Below are positions 8,956 through 17,262 of a stretch of 64,000 nt of DNA, piece after piece. The notes beneath the pieces are model-generated. The model saw nothing but the letters and a program-made list of their open reading frames with translations, was not told the origin of the DNA and did no database searches. Each line of letters starts with the position of its first letter. The stretch's first letter is position 1. The stretch covers positions 1-64,000 of the forward strand of contig JAWKQB010000005.1 of assembly GCA_041390365.1 (NCBI GenBank), given 5' to 3'. Origin of the DNA: Syntrophotaleaceae bacterium. Lineage in GTDB: Bacteria; Desulfobacterota; Desulfuromonadia; Desulfuromonadales; Syntrophotaleaceae. A program made the position numbers and the translations under genes.

Positions 8956-9282
8956 TTATGCTGCCCGTTCCTCGATGCGGATCAGGAATGGCAGCCCATG
9001 CTTGATTTCAAGATGACGGATGATTCCATCACCCATGCCGGTCAGGTGTTCGATGAGAGCGAGCACTTCCTGCTTCAGGATGAAGTCATCCTTGGCCAGC
9101 TCCGGACGATTACCGTTCTGGCCGCCCAGTTTGATTTCACGCTCGATAATGGTGTCTGCGGTGAGTTCGGGATTTCCGCCCACAACCGGTATGTTGGAAA
9201 TGCGCCCGAAGTTGATTTGCTGCATCAGCTCGATGAGCTTTTGCTGCGGTTCGTTTAGTTCTGTCTTCTTGATCTGGTTCAT
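8956..9282 (-). CDS. Hypothetical protein, 108 aa
   Basis: An unrecognised small protein beginning MNQIKKTELNEPQQKLIELMQQ, predicted largely helical, with a central loop (VVGGNPELTADTI) and no cysteine or catalytic motif. The start is well supported by AAAGGAGG about 7 nt upstream. It is the first gene of the leftward replication/recombination run, and the gap to the sigma-factor gene contains the structured leader. A small regulatory or structural role is possible, but nothing in the sequence decides it. Confidence 0.65.
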   Translation of the reverse strand: MNQIKKTELNEPQQKLIELMQQINFGRISNIPVVGGNPELTADTIIEREIKLGGQNGNRPELAKDDFILKQEVLALIEHLTGMGDGIIRHLEIKHGLPFLIRIEERAA

Positions 9283-9390
9283 GCCGAACCTCCTTTGTTA
9301 AGGACCTCCCGGAAGACAGGTCCGGCATGATTTCTCCGGGTGAGGCCGTGAACGATTTTCTGTTCACCAGACCTGTCACCCTTCTTTGGC

Positions 9391-9529
9391 GAAATTTCGT
9401 TGGGCCACTGAAATTTCACCCGATGCAGATGCGCTGGGATTGGCTAATGCGTTGAATTTGAGGGGGATTTAACAGAATGAGGCGGGGAAATATTTTTTAA
9501 CTTTTTTTGCCACCCCTCAGTGAAATTTC
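9391..9529. promoter_or_regulatory. Three palindromic GAAATTTC boxes, candidate operators
   Basis: The perfect 8-bp palindrome GAAATTTC occurs at 9391-9398, 9410-9417 and 9522-9529. The first two are centred 19 bp apart, about two helical turns. The first and third also share the extension cGTTG. The 9283-9551 gap holds no gene but should carry the promoter for the leftward operon, so these could be binding sites for an element regulator such as LexA (13577) or the HTH protein (9610). It also contains an AT-rich stretch at 9490-9510. Confidence 0.5.
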
Positions 9530-9551
9530 GTTGAACTCACTCGTCAGGGCA

Positions 9552-9580
9552 TAAAAAAAAAGCCGACACGAAGGTCGGCT
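9552..9580 (-). terminator. Rho-independent terminator
   Basis: On the minus strand a 7-bp stem (AGCCGAC at 9561-9567 pairing with 9574-9580) is followed by a run of about nine T residues. It lies 30 nt after the stop of the HTH gene and ends the DUF2924-recombinase-HTH transcript. Confidence 0.9.
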
Positions 9581-9609
9581 GTAGAGGATGATGGTTTGTG
9601 GGATTGCGA

Positions 9610-10029
9610 TCAGCAGAATCCAAAGAATGTTCGCTGCTCACTCCAGTCGAGAGGGAATGTTTTCACCAGCTTTGACAGGGACAATCCGCTGGGCTCTTCA
9701 CCGTTAATGATGGCTTCGACAATGTCCGGGGCGAGCGTGGTCAGTTTCAGGGTTCTGGCCACATAGGATGAGTCCACATCGAGATCCCTTGCCAGCTCAC
9801 TGATGGACTTTATCTCACCGCTCTCGAGGATGTCCGCCCATGAAAAGGCTCTGGCCAGTGACTGGACTATGGCCGTCTGAACGGTTTCCGGCATGCCCTC
9901 ATTTTCACCATCCAGTGTATCCGGTGTGAACACCATTTTTCGGCCGCGCATTCTTCGGATGAACATGGGGATATGTATGTGCAGATTCCCGCTGTCCGAC
10001 AGTTTTATGGTAGGTTTGATCTTCTTCAT
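9610..10029 (-). CDS. HTH protein of the recombinase module
   Basis: The 139-residue protein contains a ParB/KorB-like helix-turn-helix (SISELARDLDVDSSYVART, about residues 74-92), followed by LSLSKLVKTFPLDWSEQRTFFGF, the end pattern of small proteins often encoded directly after large serine recombinases. Its start overlaps the recombinase stop (TGATG) with AGGAG upstream, and it ends just before a strong terminator. It probably binds DNA and may help or restrain the recombinase, for example as a directionality factor; this is inferred from context. Confidence 0.8.
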   Translation of the reverse strand: MKKIKPTIKLSDSGNLHIHIPMFIRRMRGRKMVFTPDTLDGENEGMPETVQTAIVQSLARAFSWADILESGEIKSISELARDLDVDSSYVARTLKLTTLAPDIVEAIINGEEPSGLSLSKLVKTFPLDWSEQRTFFGFC

Positions 10030-11612
10030 CAGCTGTTACTCCTTTCCCTGACTTCACAGGCCAGACCGGCCAGTTCGGTGACAAGGTTTGTGAGGCCGTT
10101 GGTTTTCAGCTCCATGTCGATTCCTGTCTCCCGTATCTCGATGGTTTCCACCAGAAGCTGGATCAGCCGGTTGCGCTCGAGGGGAAACAGATCCTCCCAG
10201 AAGGTTTCCACGCTTTGAAAGGCTTCCGATACATCACCCTCGGAAATCTGCTCTGTATCAATCACCTTCAACCGAGCCGATACATTGGTGAGCTGCTTGG
10301 TCAAATCGACGGCCTGCTGGTTGACCAAGGGCAGTCGGCTATTCCGGTCGGGATCGTCGTTGTCGGGCGACATCAGCTTCAAAGCTTCCTGCCTGACGCT
10401 CTGCAGGGATTGTTCGAGCTCCTTTTTCTGAACCAGCAGGCGTTCGCGCTCTTCGGCCTCGATCTCTCTGGCGGCAAAGTAGGTCTTGGCCACCAAGGTT
10501 GGTGTTCTGAATACCGCTCCCAGCTGATCAAGCACCACCGACTCGATGTCTCCGGCAGGAACCCGCTTCAAGGGGCATCGGCTGACAGCCCGCTTGGTAT
10601 CCTTTTCACATATATAATAGGAGTAGCGCCGGTCGCCCTTGTTGGTATAGGTGATACCCATGGCGCTGTCGCAGTGGCCGCACCGGATCACTCCGCTCAG
10701 GGGCGAGACCATTTTCACCCGGGCCTTGCTCATCTTGGTTCGATTGTTTTCCGAGAGCAGCGCCTGAACCTTGTCCCATGTATTCTGATCAATCAGGGCA
10801 TCATGCTCCGCCGGATAATTTTTGCCTTTGTAAGCAATCTCTCCGATGTAAAGCCTGTTATTGAGAAGGCGGTAGACCTGAGCCGTGTTCCATTCGGTAC
10901 CGATCCGCTCCTTGCCTTTCTTGGTGGTCCATGATTTGGTTTTGTATCCCTGTTCGTTCAGCTCCTGCGCCACCTTCTTGGCTGATCCCACCTGCGTGTA
11001 TCGCCTGAATATGAGTTTTATCAGCGGAGCCTCGCTCTGGTTGATCAGCAGCTTTTTGTTTTCCCGGTCCACATCGTAACCGAGTACCGCAGGTCCTCCG
11101 CAGTATTTTCCCCGGCGTTTTGCGGCGGCCACCTTGTCCCGGATACGCTCGCCGATGACCTCACGCTCATACTGAGCAAAGGTGATCAGGATTCCCAGAA
11201 ACATGCGGCCCGTCGAGTCGGTGGTGCTGAAGTGCTGGGTGACGGATACAAAGCTCACTTCTTTTTCATTGAAGAGCTCGATCATCTTCATGAAGTCCAG
11301 CAGGGAGCGAGATAGACGGTCGATCTTGTAAACGACGATGACATCGATCTTACCGGCATCGATATCCGCCAGCAGTCTCTGCAGCGCCGGACGTTCCATT
11401 GTGCCGCCGGAAAAGCCGCCGTCATCATATCGGTAAGGGATAGGTTTCCATCCCTGCAGCTTCTGACTTTCGATGTAGGCTTCGGCGGCCTCCCTCTGGG
11501 CATCGAGAGAATTGAATTCCTGATCCAGACCTTCCTCGTGGCTTTTCCGCGTATAGATGGCGCAGCGGAGCGTTTTGCGCTGGCCGTTTTGCGTGTTGTT
11601 ATTGTTAAGCAT
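10029..11612 (-). CDS. Large serine recombinase (integrase)
   Basis: About 527 residues with the full large-serine-recombinase architecture. The resolvase domain begins CAIYTRKS with the nucleophilic Ser about 24 residues from the chosen start, and continues through YKIDRLSRS and GRMFLGILITFAQYERE. The recombinase domain follows (GYDVDRENKKLLIN...), then a zinc ribbon (CGHC ... C ... C, around residues 310-350) and a C-terminal coiled coil. It would insert and excise the element between attP and attB. A GTG at 11621 is possible, but the ATG at 11612 has a better-placed Shine-Dalgarno. It overlaps DUF2924 by 8 bp. The recombinase lies 5.8 kb from the phoH junction at the right end. Confidence 0.95.
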   Translation of the reverse strand: MLNNNNTQNGQRKTLRCAIYTRKSHEEGLDQEFNSLDAQREAAEAYIESQKLQGWKPIPYRYDDGGFSGGTMERPALQRLLADIDAGKIDVIVVYKIDRLSRSLLDFMKMIELFNEKEVSFVSVTQHFSTTDSTGRMFLGILITFAQYEREVIGERIRDKVAAAKRRGKYCGGPAVLGYDVDRENKKLLINQSEAPLIKLIFRRYTQVGSAKKVAQELNEQGYKTKSWTTKKGKERIGTEWNTAQVYRLLNNRLYIGEIAYKGKNYPAEHDALIDQNTWDKVQALLSENNRTKMSKARVKMVSPLSGVIRCGHCDSAMGITYTNKGDRRYSYYICEKDTKRAVSRCPLKRVPAGDIESVVLDQLGAVFRTPTLVAKTYFAAREIEAEERERLLVQKKELEQSLQSVRQEALKLMSPDNDDPDRNSRLPLVNQQAVDLTKQLTNVSARLKVIDTEQISEGDVSEAFQSVETFWEDLFPLERNRLIQLLVETIEIRETGIDMELKTNGLTNLVTELAGLACEVRERSNS

Positions 11613-12111
11613 TCGGACCACCTTCCTTTTTTCTGTGACTGTTCTTCAGGCCGAAAAAGATCTTGCCGTTCCAGCGGGTGCCTGTGATCTCCCTCGCTAT
11701 GGCGCTCAGTGACCTGAAGATGCGGCCGTCGTACTCAAAGCCGCTTTCCCGGGCGATCACCTCATAGCGCTGGTCGTTCCAGATCCTGACAAATCGGGTG
11801 CCCGGCAGGATGGCTTCCTGTGACTTTCGTTCTTCCGGAATCTTGCGGATGACCGTTGCCACCGGATCGGTCTCGGCAACTTTCTTCAGGTGACATTTGG
11901 CCTGCTCCGACAGGCCGCCGTAAAAGAGCTCCTGAATCCGGTGCGCCAGCCGTTTAACCAGAAACTGCTTCTTGTACTGGGGTGGCTCGGTTCCATAAAG
12001 GTCCAGCCATTTCTCTCTGAGCTGATCAAGGCTCATGTTCTGGAGCGTTGCCAATTGCCTCAACACCGAGGTCTTGGTCGGCTCCGTTTTTTTGTTTTTC
12101 AAGTCATTCAT
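11605..12111 (-). CDS. DUF2924 protein, recombinase partner
   Basis: About 168 residues matching the DUF2924 family: an N-terminal helical part (LRQLATLQNMSLDQLREKW), then the conserved LPGTRFVRIWNDQRYEV and FRSLSAIAREITGTRWNG. This family is typically encoded immediately upstream of large serine recombinases in proteobacterial prophages and islands, as seen here. Its biochemical role is not established; an accessory function in integration is assumed. The ATG at 12111 lies 6 nt after AAGGAG; a TTG at 12117 also fits the frame but is less likely. Confidence 0.88.
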   Translation of the reverse strand: MNDLKNKKTEPTKTSVLRQLATLQNMSLDQLREKWLDLYGTEPPQYKKQFLVKRLAHRIQELFYGGLSEQAKCHLKKVAETDPVATVIRKIPEERKSQEAILPGTRFVRIWNDQRYEVIARESGFEYDGRIFRSLSAIAREITGTRWNGKIFFGLKNSHRKKEGGPNA

Positions 12112-12131
12112 TTTCAACTCCTTATATTCGA

Positions 12132-12395
12132 TTACAGGACTCGGTTGTCATGAATGACGCTCTTTCCGGCAGAAGAATCAAGTCCTTCTCCGAAGGTTCC
12201 GGAAGAATCTGCAACATTCTTTAAGTTATTGGCATTATTGGCCTTACGATACAGACTCCTAAGTGCGGCAATGGCCAGAATGGCCGCAATGGCATCCAGC
12301 CGCTGCTCCGGGTTAATGCTTTCAGCATCCGGCAATTGGTCGTCGGTCAACTGGTTTGAGTAAGGGTTTTCTGGTGCTAATTCCACATCAAGCAT
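12132..12395 (-). CDS. Hypothetical small protein, 87 aa, before DUF2924
   Basis: The frame is open from 12485, but the ATG at 12395 has GGAGG 5 nt upstream and gives MLDVELAPENP..., which I take as the true start. The upstream part of the frame lies in the leader that contains the 42-nt motif. A helical segment (RLDAIAAILAIAALRSLYRK) follows an acidic N-terminus. The family is not recognised. Directly upstream of DUF2924, it is probably the first gene of the integration operon. Confidence 0.65.
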   Translation of the reverse strand: MLDVELAPENPYSNQLTDDQLPDAESINPEQRLDAIAAILAIAALRSLYRKANNANNLKNVADSSGTFGEGLDSSAGKSVIHDNRVL

Positions 12396-12473
12396 AAGGG
12401 CCTCCGTTGGGCCGGTGCCGATGAGGGAAGCTGCGGGTGCCAAAAACAAAAGGCGGTTGGGATGCGCATTTTT

Positions 12474-12515
12474 CAGCACCCACAACCGCCTCTGCCTGGC
12501 ATCCGGCCAATTGTC
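12474..12515 (-). promoter_or_regulatory. Conserved 42-nt leader motif, copy B
   Basis: This is the partner of 8891-8932 (32 of 42 identical, ungapped, by hand count). It lies about 80 nt before the Shine-Dalgarno of the gene at 12395. Part of it can pair within the leader (CAACCGCC near 12483-12490 with GGCGGTTG near 12452-12459). The gap 12396-12708 otherwise holds only the divergent promoter region. Confidence 0.6.
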
Positions 12516-12613
12516 TGGTTTCTAACTCATGTCCGAGACGAATCCTCGGGACTTTCGGAGGTTACTTACCGGGAGGGATTTCAATCTGTCGGAAGTTTTA
12601 TTTATAAGATTTC

Positions 12614-12642
12614 TTGACCTGATGGATATAAGGTCTTATATT
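12614..12642 (+). promoter_or_regulatory. Sigma-70-type promoter for beta-lactamase/lexA operon, with inverted repeat
   Basis: TTGACC (12614-12619) and TATATT (12637-12642) are separated by exactly 17 bp, a near-consensus -35/-10 pair about 65 nt before the beta-lactamase start. An inverted repeat GACCT-N10-AGGTC (12616-12620 and 12631-12635) sits across the -35 and spacer and could be an operator. Confidence 0.72.
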
Positions 12643-12708
12643 TGTGTGTTATTCGGCCCAAACTGGGGTTGCGATTTATTATCAGTACAAACAAGGAGAA
12701 AATGACAT

Positions 12709-13551
12709 ATGCCTAAGCATGTTGGCTTTATTGCGTTATGCCTCACAATGATAGTATCAGGTTGCTCTGCTTCAAATCATGTCCAAGAAAAAAGAACAGC
12801 AATTAAACTTCAACAGATTCCTGACCAACAACGGCTTCAAGATGCCTTCAAGAGTTCTGAAGGCACCATGGTTATTATTGATGCTCACTCAGAAAAAAGA
12901 ATTATTTACAACGACTCACTGGCTAGTGAGCAGCGTCCTCCATGCTCTACATTCAAAATCTGGAACTCTCTAATTGGGTTGGAATTGTCCCTTGTAACTT
13001 CGGCAGACGAGAGTTTCTATTTGTGGGATGGCAAGAAACGTTTTCTGGATGCCTGGAACAAAGACCTCACATTCAAAGAAGCTTTTCAATCATCATGCGT
13101 ACCTGCCTTTCAGCAACTGGCAACGAAGATTGGACCAGAAAGAATGCAGGAATGGCTCAACAAAATTCATTACGGCAACCGAGATATTTCTTCGGGCATA
13201 GATGTTTTCTGGCTACCTGAAAAAGATCGAAAAACGATTCTAATTTCACCCATCGAACAGGCGCTACAGGTAAAAAAACTTATTAACGGGAAGCTTCCAT
13301 TTTCAGAAAAGTCAAAGTCAGTTCTCAAAGACGTTATGCAAGTAAAGGAAGGTAAAAACGGTGTTTTATATGGAAAGACCGGCTCTGGAATGAACGAGGA
13401 AGGTGTGTTTACCTTGGGGTGGTTTGTCGGTTATGTGGAAAGTGGAGGCAATGTCTTTACTTTTGCATGTCTAACCCAAGGGGAAAATGCAAATGGGCTG
13501 CGGGCACGCAAGATCGTTACAGAAATATTTACCAACCAAGGCCTGTTGTAA
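12709..13551 (+). CDS. Class D (OXA-family) beta-lactamase, predicted lipoprotein
   Basis: The 280-residue protein has all class D active-site motifs: S80-T-F-K83 (nucleophile and carbamylatable Lys), S129-C-V131, Y155-G-N157, W168 and K223-T-G225. The N-terminus is a lipoprotein signal (MIVSGC, Cys19), so the enzyme is probably anchored in a membrane facing the periplasm. It would hydrolyse beta-lactams; the spectrum cannot be read from the sequence. AGGAGA precedes the ATG, and a good promoter lies at 12614-12642. Base composition here is more AT-rich than the flanking genes, suggesting separate acquisition. lexA follows after 25 bp on the same strand. Confidence 0.95.
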   Translation: MPKHVGFIALCLTMIVSGCSASNHVQEKRTAIKLQQIPDQQRLQDAFKSSEGTMVIIDAHSEKRIIYNDSLASEQRPPCSTFKIWNSLIGLELSLVTSADESFYLWDGKKRFLDAWNKDLTFKEAFQSSCVPAFQQLATKIGPERMQEWLNKIHYGNRDISSGIDVFWLPEKDRKTILISPIEQALQVKKLINGKLPFSEKSKSVLKDVMQVKEGKNGVLYGKTGSGMNEEGVFTLGWFVGYVESGGNVFTFACLTQGENANGLRARKIVTEIFTNQGLL

Positions 13552-13576
13552 TAACTCCAACTATGAGGAGTACGCT

Positions 13577-14200
13577 ATGGGCAGAAACAGAGAAGACGAC
13601 ATTACGCCGTTGCAGCAGGAAACACTTGATGAAATATGCCGGTACGTTTCAGCCAAAGGGTATCCGCCGACGGTTAAAGAAATGAGCGAAACATTTGGAA
13701 TCAGTCACGCCAGTGTGCATGACCGGATCAACCAGCTGGTTCGCAAAGGTTATTTGAAAAGAGAGGAAGGTAAGGCTCGCGGTCTGACCGTGACCAAGCA
13801 TCCTCAGACAAACGCGGTCGCCCTTGTGGCGGTTCCGATTGTCGGCACGGTTGCAGCCGGTCATCCGATTTTCGCTCATGAGAACATCACGGGCGAGGTT
13901 CTGGTGGAAGCATCCGTTGTCGGATCAGGTAAGTGCTTTGCCTTGTACACACAGGGCGACAGTATGATCGATGCCGGAATAAATGACGGCGACCTGATCA
14001 TTGTGAGGCGTCAGCCAATTGCCGAGGACGGTGATATCGTTATTGCTCTGCTTGACGATGAAGCCACGGTCAAAAGGCTGAAAATTGATAATGAGCTCAT
14101 CGAGCTGGTCCCGGAGAATCCGAGGCTGAAACCGATCAGGGTCAAACCTGAAGATGAATTGAGGATTCTTGGCAAAGTGGTGGGCCGTAAACGAATTTGA
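13577..14200 (+). CDS. lexA: LexA repressor (S24 self-cleaving protease)
   Basis: Taking the ATG at 13577 (GAGGAG upstream) gives 207 residues, the usual LexA length. Residues 1-70 form a winged helix (YPPTVKEMSETFGISHASVHDRI). The cleavage pair is A94-G95 in VGTVAAGHP, and the catalytic dyad is S129 (GDSM) and K166 (ATVKRL). It represses SOS-type promoters until RecA filaments trigger self-cleavage. Being inside a mobile element it may be a second, element-specific LexA that controls this operon or the lysogeny switch. It lies between the beta-lactamase and three unknown genes, all co-directional. Confidence 0.95.
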   Translation: MGRNREDDITPLQQETLDEICRYVSAKGYPPTVKEMSETFGISHASVHDRINQLVRKGYLKREEGKARGLTVTKHPQTNAVALVAVPIVGTVAAGHPIFAHENITGEVLVEASVVGSGKCFALYTQGDSMIDAGINDGDLIIVRRQPIAEDGDIVIALLDDEATVKRLKIDNELIELVPENPRLKPIRVKPEDELRILGKVVGRKRI

Positions 14201-14249
14201 GAGAACACTATGTAAGGACAGCTATAAGCTAATAAAACAGGAGAAATTA

Positions 14250-15416
14250 ATGGCAACTTTAAACCTTCGCCGCTTTTCGAAGCCGGAAATGCTCCGGAAG
14301 ATCGACCGGAGCCATCTGATCACATTTTTTGAGCCCTACACCGAATATCTATCCGGGCGAGGGATAGAGTTGCCATCGGCAGCCGCAGAAAACGGACTGG
14401 ACTATACAGTCATGAGTAACGTGCTGCTGAACCCGAACACCAGCACACCTCCTGAGATGTCGGAAGCTCTCTATTACATTAACGAGATGTCGACTCCTGA
14501 AGGCTTCGACCTGATACAGGAGGCCATTGCCGACACCGAGATCGATGTCAGCATCTCCGAAGATGCCGCTTACGGTGACCTGGCTCTGCAGGTCTGGGTG
14601 CAGGACCGCAACATCATCGAGCGACTCCATGCCGAGCAGTTCCTTTTCCGCCCGCGCTCATTTGAGTATTTCAAATGCACCCGTGAAACCATTCCGGATT
14701 TCGAAGAACCGAGCGAAGAAACCACTGCCGCCCTCGAAGCGGATCTGGATGAATGGTTTGCCAAGAAACGCCGGGGCCGTGCTTCCAAAGTTTTCATCTA
14801 TGTGAAAGAGGACTATGTCTGGTTCCTTGTCCGCCATGGGGAGCCATTCACCCGGGAGTCGATCATCAAGGATGGTGAATCCAAAAGCCTGTTCTATCGG
14901 CCGGAAAAATATGACGTGCTCGTTTACAGCCCGGAAAATGGTGAGATCCGGATGAACGCCCGCTCCAAGGGTGAAAAAGAACTGTACCGCACGAAGTTTG
15001 GCCTGCACCTTTTCGATGACAGCGAGTTTTTCGACGGCAAAAGCAAGTTCACGCTGGAGCCGTTGAGGGAGGCTGGTTCGTCGTCCGTCCTCTGTGATGA
15101 TGTTGAGGGGATTGATTGGGTGCGCCTGAAGGAGTTCCAGATCTTCCGTGGCGGAACACATAAAGAGATCGAGATCCGCAAAGCCGAGGACATCTTTGCT
15201 TCATTGGAAGAGCGAGACCGCACGATTCCCAACGGTGGGCGATTGAGCAAAGCCAGCTTCCAGATCAAGTTTTCCGATTCCAAAACACCGCGAACCGTCA
15301 CTCTCAGCTCCGGGAACCGGGCTCAGTTCAAACGGGATGATGATGCTGAGATTCTTGAAGAGTGGCTGATCCGCCGTGGATTTATCATCGTTGATTCGGA
15401 GGATGACGGTGAGTGA
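14250..15416 (+). CDS. Unknown protein A of the lexA-linked three-gene system, 388 aa
   Basis: I do not recognise this family. The ATG at 14250 follows CAGGAG by 6 nt; earlier in-frame codons lack this. The N-terminal third (MATLNLRRFSKPEMLRKI...LPSAAAENGLDY) looks helical, and the middle has a beta-rich part (KVFIYVKEDYVWFLVRHGEPF). The C-terminal third contains KASFQIKFSDSKTPRTVTLSSGNRAQF and an acidic tail. No membrane segment, P-loop or nuclease motif is visible. The 3' end overlaps gene B, so A, B and C are translationally coupled. Its place behind lexA suggests DNA-damage control; a defence or stress-response role is a guess. Confidence 0.8.
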   Translation: MATLNLRRFSKPEMLRKIDRSHLITFFEPYTEYLSGRGIELPSAAAENGLDYTVMSNVLLNPNTSTPPEMSEALYYINEMSTPEGFDLIQEAIADTEIDVSISEDAAYGDLALQVWVQDRNIIERLHAEQFLFRPRSFEYFKCTRETIPDFEEPSEETTAALEADLDEWFAKKRRGRASKVFIYVKEDYVWFLVRHGEPFTRESIIKDGESKSLFYRPEKYDVLVYSPENGEIRMNARSKGEKELYRTKFGLHLFDDSEFFDGKSKFTLEPLREAGSSSVLCDDVEGIDWVRLKEFQIFRGGTHKEIEIRKAEDIFASLEERDRTIPNGGRLSKASFQIKFSDSKTPRTVTLSSGNRAQFKRDDDAEILEEWLIRRGFIIVDSEDDGE

Positions 15417-16506
15417 AACCCGGCTGTGGCAATTCTTAGAAGAGCACCCGAGGCAGAATGCCCCGTGGTGTGAATGGCAGGATGAGTTTGGTGGCTGGGA
15501 TTCCTTCAGTGGGTTTGAGAGGAAATTTCTGCAGCTGACCGATCAGCGTGCATCTGCTGTCAATTGCAGAATCGACTGTGGACAGGGCTGCCCCAGAAAA
15601 GTTGTCGAGCATGCCGCCGATGATATTGCTGCGGTGTGTCCTGAGCAGGAAGAGAAGCCATATAGTCTGAACAAGCGGGAGGTGCTGGTCTATACATTGA
15701 ACCGGTCATCGTTCCACAAAAGCATCTGTACCGGGCTTGGAATCACACGGAATGAAAATTCGCTGGACGGCATTCCCGGTGTTTTCCGTTTGGGGGATTA
15801 CACACCGACCGCCGGATTCAACTTTCCGGTTTACCTGACCTTCAAGAGTGACCCGGACGAACTTATCGAAAGCGTCAGGAGTATCAGTCTGCTTGGGCAG
15901 GACCCTTATGCGCTGATTATTTCAACCCGCAAACAACTGACACCCCGAGCCGAGGATCTCCTGAGCCGGAGTGGTTCAATATGTATCGTGTTGAGCGAGG
16001 ATTTTTCCATTCAAGCCAATGGCAGCCTGAAAGCTCTCAGGCCCCCAACCGATGTATTTGCAACCTTTCAGGCTGATGTACCTGAACCCGATTCGGGAGG
16101 CATGGTCCATTTCGACACGCCTGCCGGTATCAATTGGAGCGGTATCACCATCAAGTTTATTGACGGCCATACCGTTTCCATCCGCACCACAAAATCACAC
16201 GGCCAGTACAATTACACTCAGATGGGAATGGCTAACACCAGAAATGGTAACCCGACAATTCCTTGGGAACTGCTCAGAGCCTTTGCCGAATCACGCGGTC
16301 AGATTGATTGGCAGAGCCAGCATGCGTCCTTCAAGGTCAAAGACCAAAAAACACGCCTGTCAAAAAAGCTGCGTGAGTTTTTCCGGTTGGAAGATGACCC
16401 GATTGAATACCTGAAGGAAGAAGGCTGCTACCGATGCCTTTTCACAATCAAGCCTGAGGGGGACGACGATTCAACCTATATCAACGAGGATGCGCTCTAT
16501 GAATAA
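15409..16506 (+). CDS. Unknown protein B of the lexA-linked system, cysteine cluster plus C-terminal domain
   Basis: The family is not recognised. A GTG at 15409 with GGAGG 5 nt upstream is the best start (365 aa); an ATG at 15403 is possible. Near residues 50-75 four cysteines (CRIDCGQGC then C about 17 residues on) could bind zinc. The middle part has strands such as YALIISTRKQLTPRAEDLL. The C-terminal region (IKFIDGHTVSI...YTQMGMANTRNGNP..WELLRAFAESRGQI) resembles a winged-helix-like sensor or DNA-binding domain, by impression only. It overlaps both neighbours, gene A by 8 bp and gene C by 8 bp, so the three products are probably made in fixed ratio. Confidence 0.8.
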   Translation: MSETRLWQFLEEHPRQNAPWCEWQDEFGGWDSFSGFERKFLQLTDQRASAVNCRIDCGQGCPRKVVEHAADDIAAVCPEQEEKPYSLNKREVLVYTLNRSSFHKSICTGLGITRNENSLDGIPGVFRLGDYTPTAGFNFPVYLTFKSDPDELIESVRSISLLGQDPYALIISTRKQLTPRAEDLLSRSGSICIVLSEDFSIQANGSLKALRPPTDVFATFQADVPEPDSGGMVHFDTPAGINWSGITIKFIDGHTVSIRTTKSHGQYNYTQMGMANTRNGNPTIPWELLRAFAESRGQIDWQSQHASFKVKDQKTRLSKKLREFFRLEDDPIEYLKEEGCYRCLFTIKPEGDDDSTYINEDALYE

Positions 16507-17080
16507 AGTCAGACCGTCGGCGGAGCAGGTAGCCATGTATCTGGAGCGATGGGATTCACTGGATAATTATGTACTGCAGGAGAGCAGCCTCAAAAAACTA
16601 TTCGCTGTGACGTATCCCCGAAATTTCGATATGGATGATGTCCTTATCAAGGTCTGCTCACTGAACGACTTTTACAGCACGAACATCTTTTCACCATTCA
16701 CCGTTGCCAAGCACATCGTTGATTTGGATATCGATCAACGTCTCGCTAATCGGGATCTGACTCTGGTGAACGACATTGCCGTGGTTAGGGTTAACGGCCA
16801 GAAGACCATCAATTTTTATTCGTTTGCCACCAAATACTGCAGCCACCATTTCCCGGAGGACTATCCGATCTATGACAGCTTTGTGGAAAAGATGCTCATG
16901 CACTTCAAGCGGGTGGATAAATTCTATAAGTTCAAAAAGGACGACTTGAAGCACTATCCGACATACCATGCTATTTTAATGGAGTTCAGCAGGTTTTATG
17001 GGCTGGATGGATTCACACTGAAACAGGTTGATAAGTACCTCTGGCAGGCGGGCAAAGAATACTTTCCCAAGCAATACTGA
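16499..17080 (+). CDS. Unknown protein C of the lexA-linked system, 193 aa
   Basis: The ATG at 16499 overlaps the stop of gene B; an ATG at 16490 is possible, but its Shine-Dalgarno would be only 2 nt away. The protein is helical and contains INFYSFATKYCSHHFPEDYP followed by IYDSFVEKML. This run resembles a motif in helix-hairpin-helix/DNA-glycosylase-like proteins of unknown function, but the resemblance is from memory and weak. No catalytic Asp-HhH-GPD motif is clear. It is the last gene of the five-gene operon and lies about 360 bp before the element end. Confidence 0.78.
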   Translation: MNKVRPSAEQVAMYLERWDSLDNYVLQESSLKKLFAVTYPRNFDMDDVLIKVCSLNDFYSTNIFSPFTVAKHIVDLDIDQRLANRDLTLVNDIAVVRVNGQKTINFYSFATKYCSHHFPEDYPIYDSFVEKMLMHFKRVDKFYKFKKDDLKHYPTYHAILMEFSRFYGLDGFTLKQVDKYLWQAGKEYFPKQY

Positions 17081-17262
17081 CCGCTGGAAATCAGAATAAA
17101 TATCACTTCTCGAAACCTGCGAGAGACTTTTGGTTTGTGAAAACGGGTGGTTTGACCCGACCATTTGAGGTCTTAACACAACCGCAAAACACCGTCATTC
17201 GGCTAAATGCTTAATCTGAAAGGATATCTGTAACAGGACGCGTGTCGGACCCTGTCCGAACA

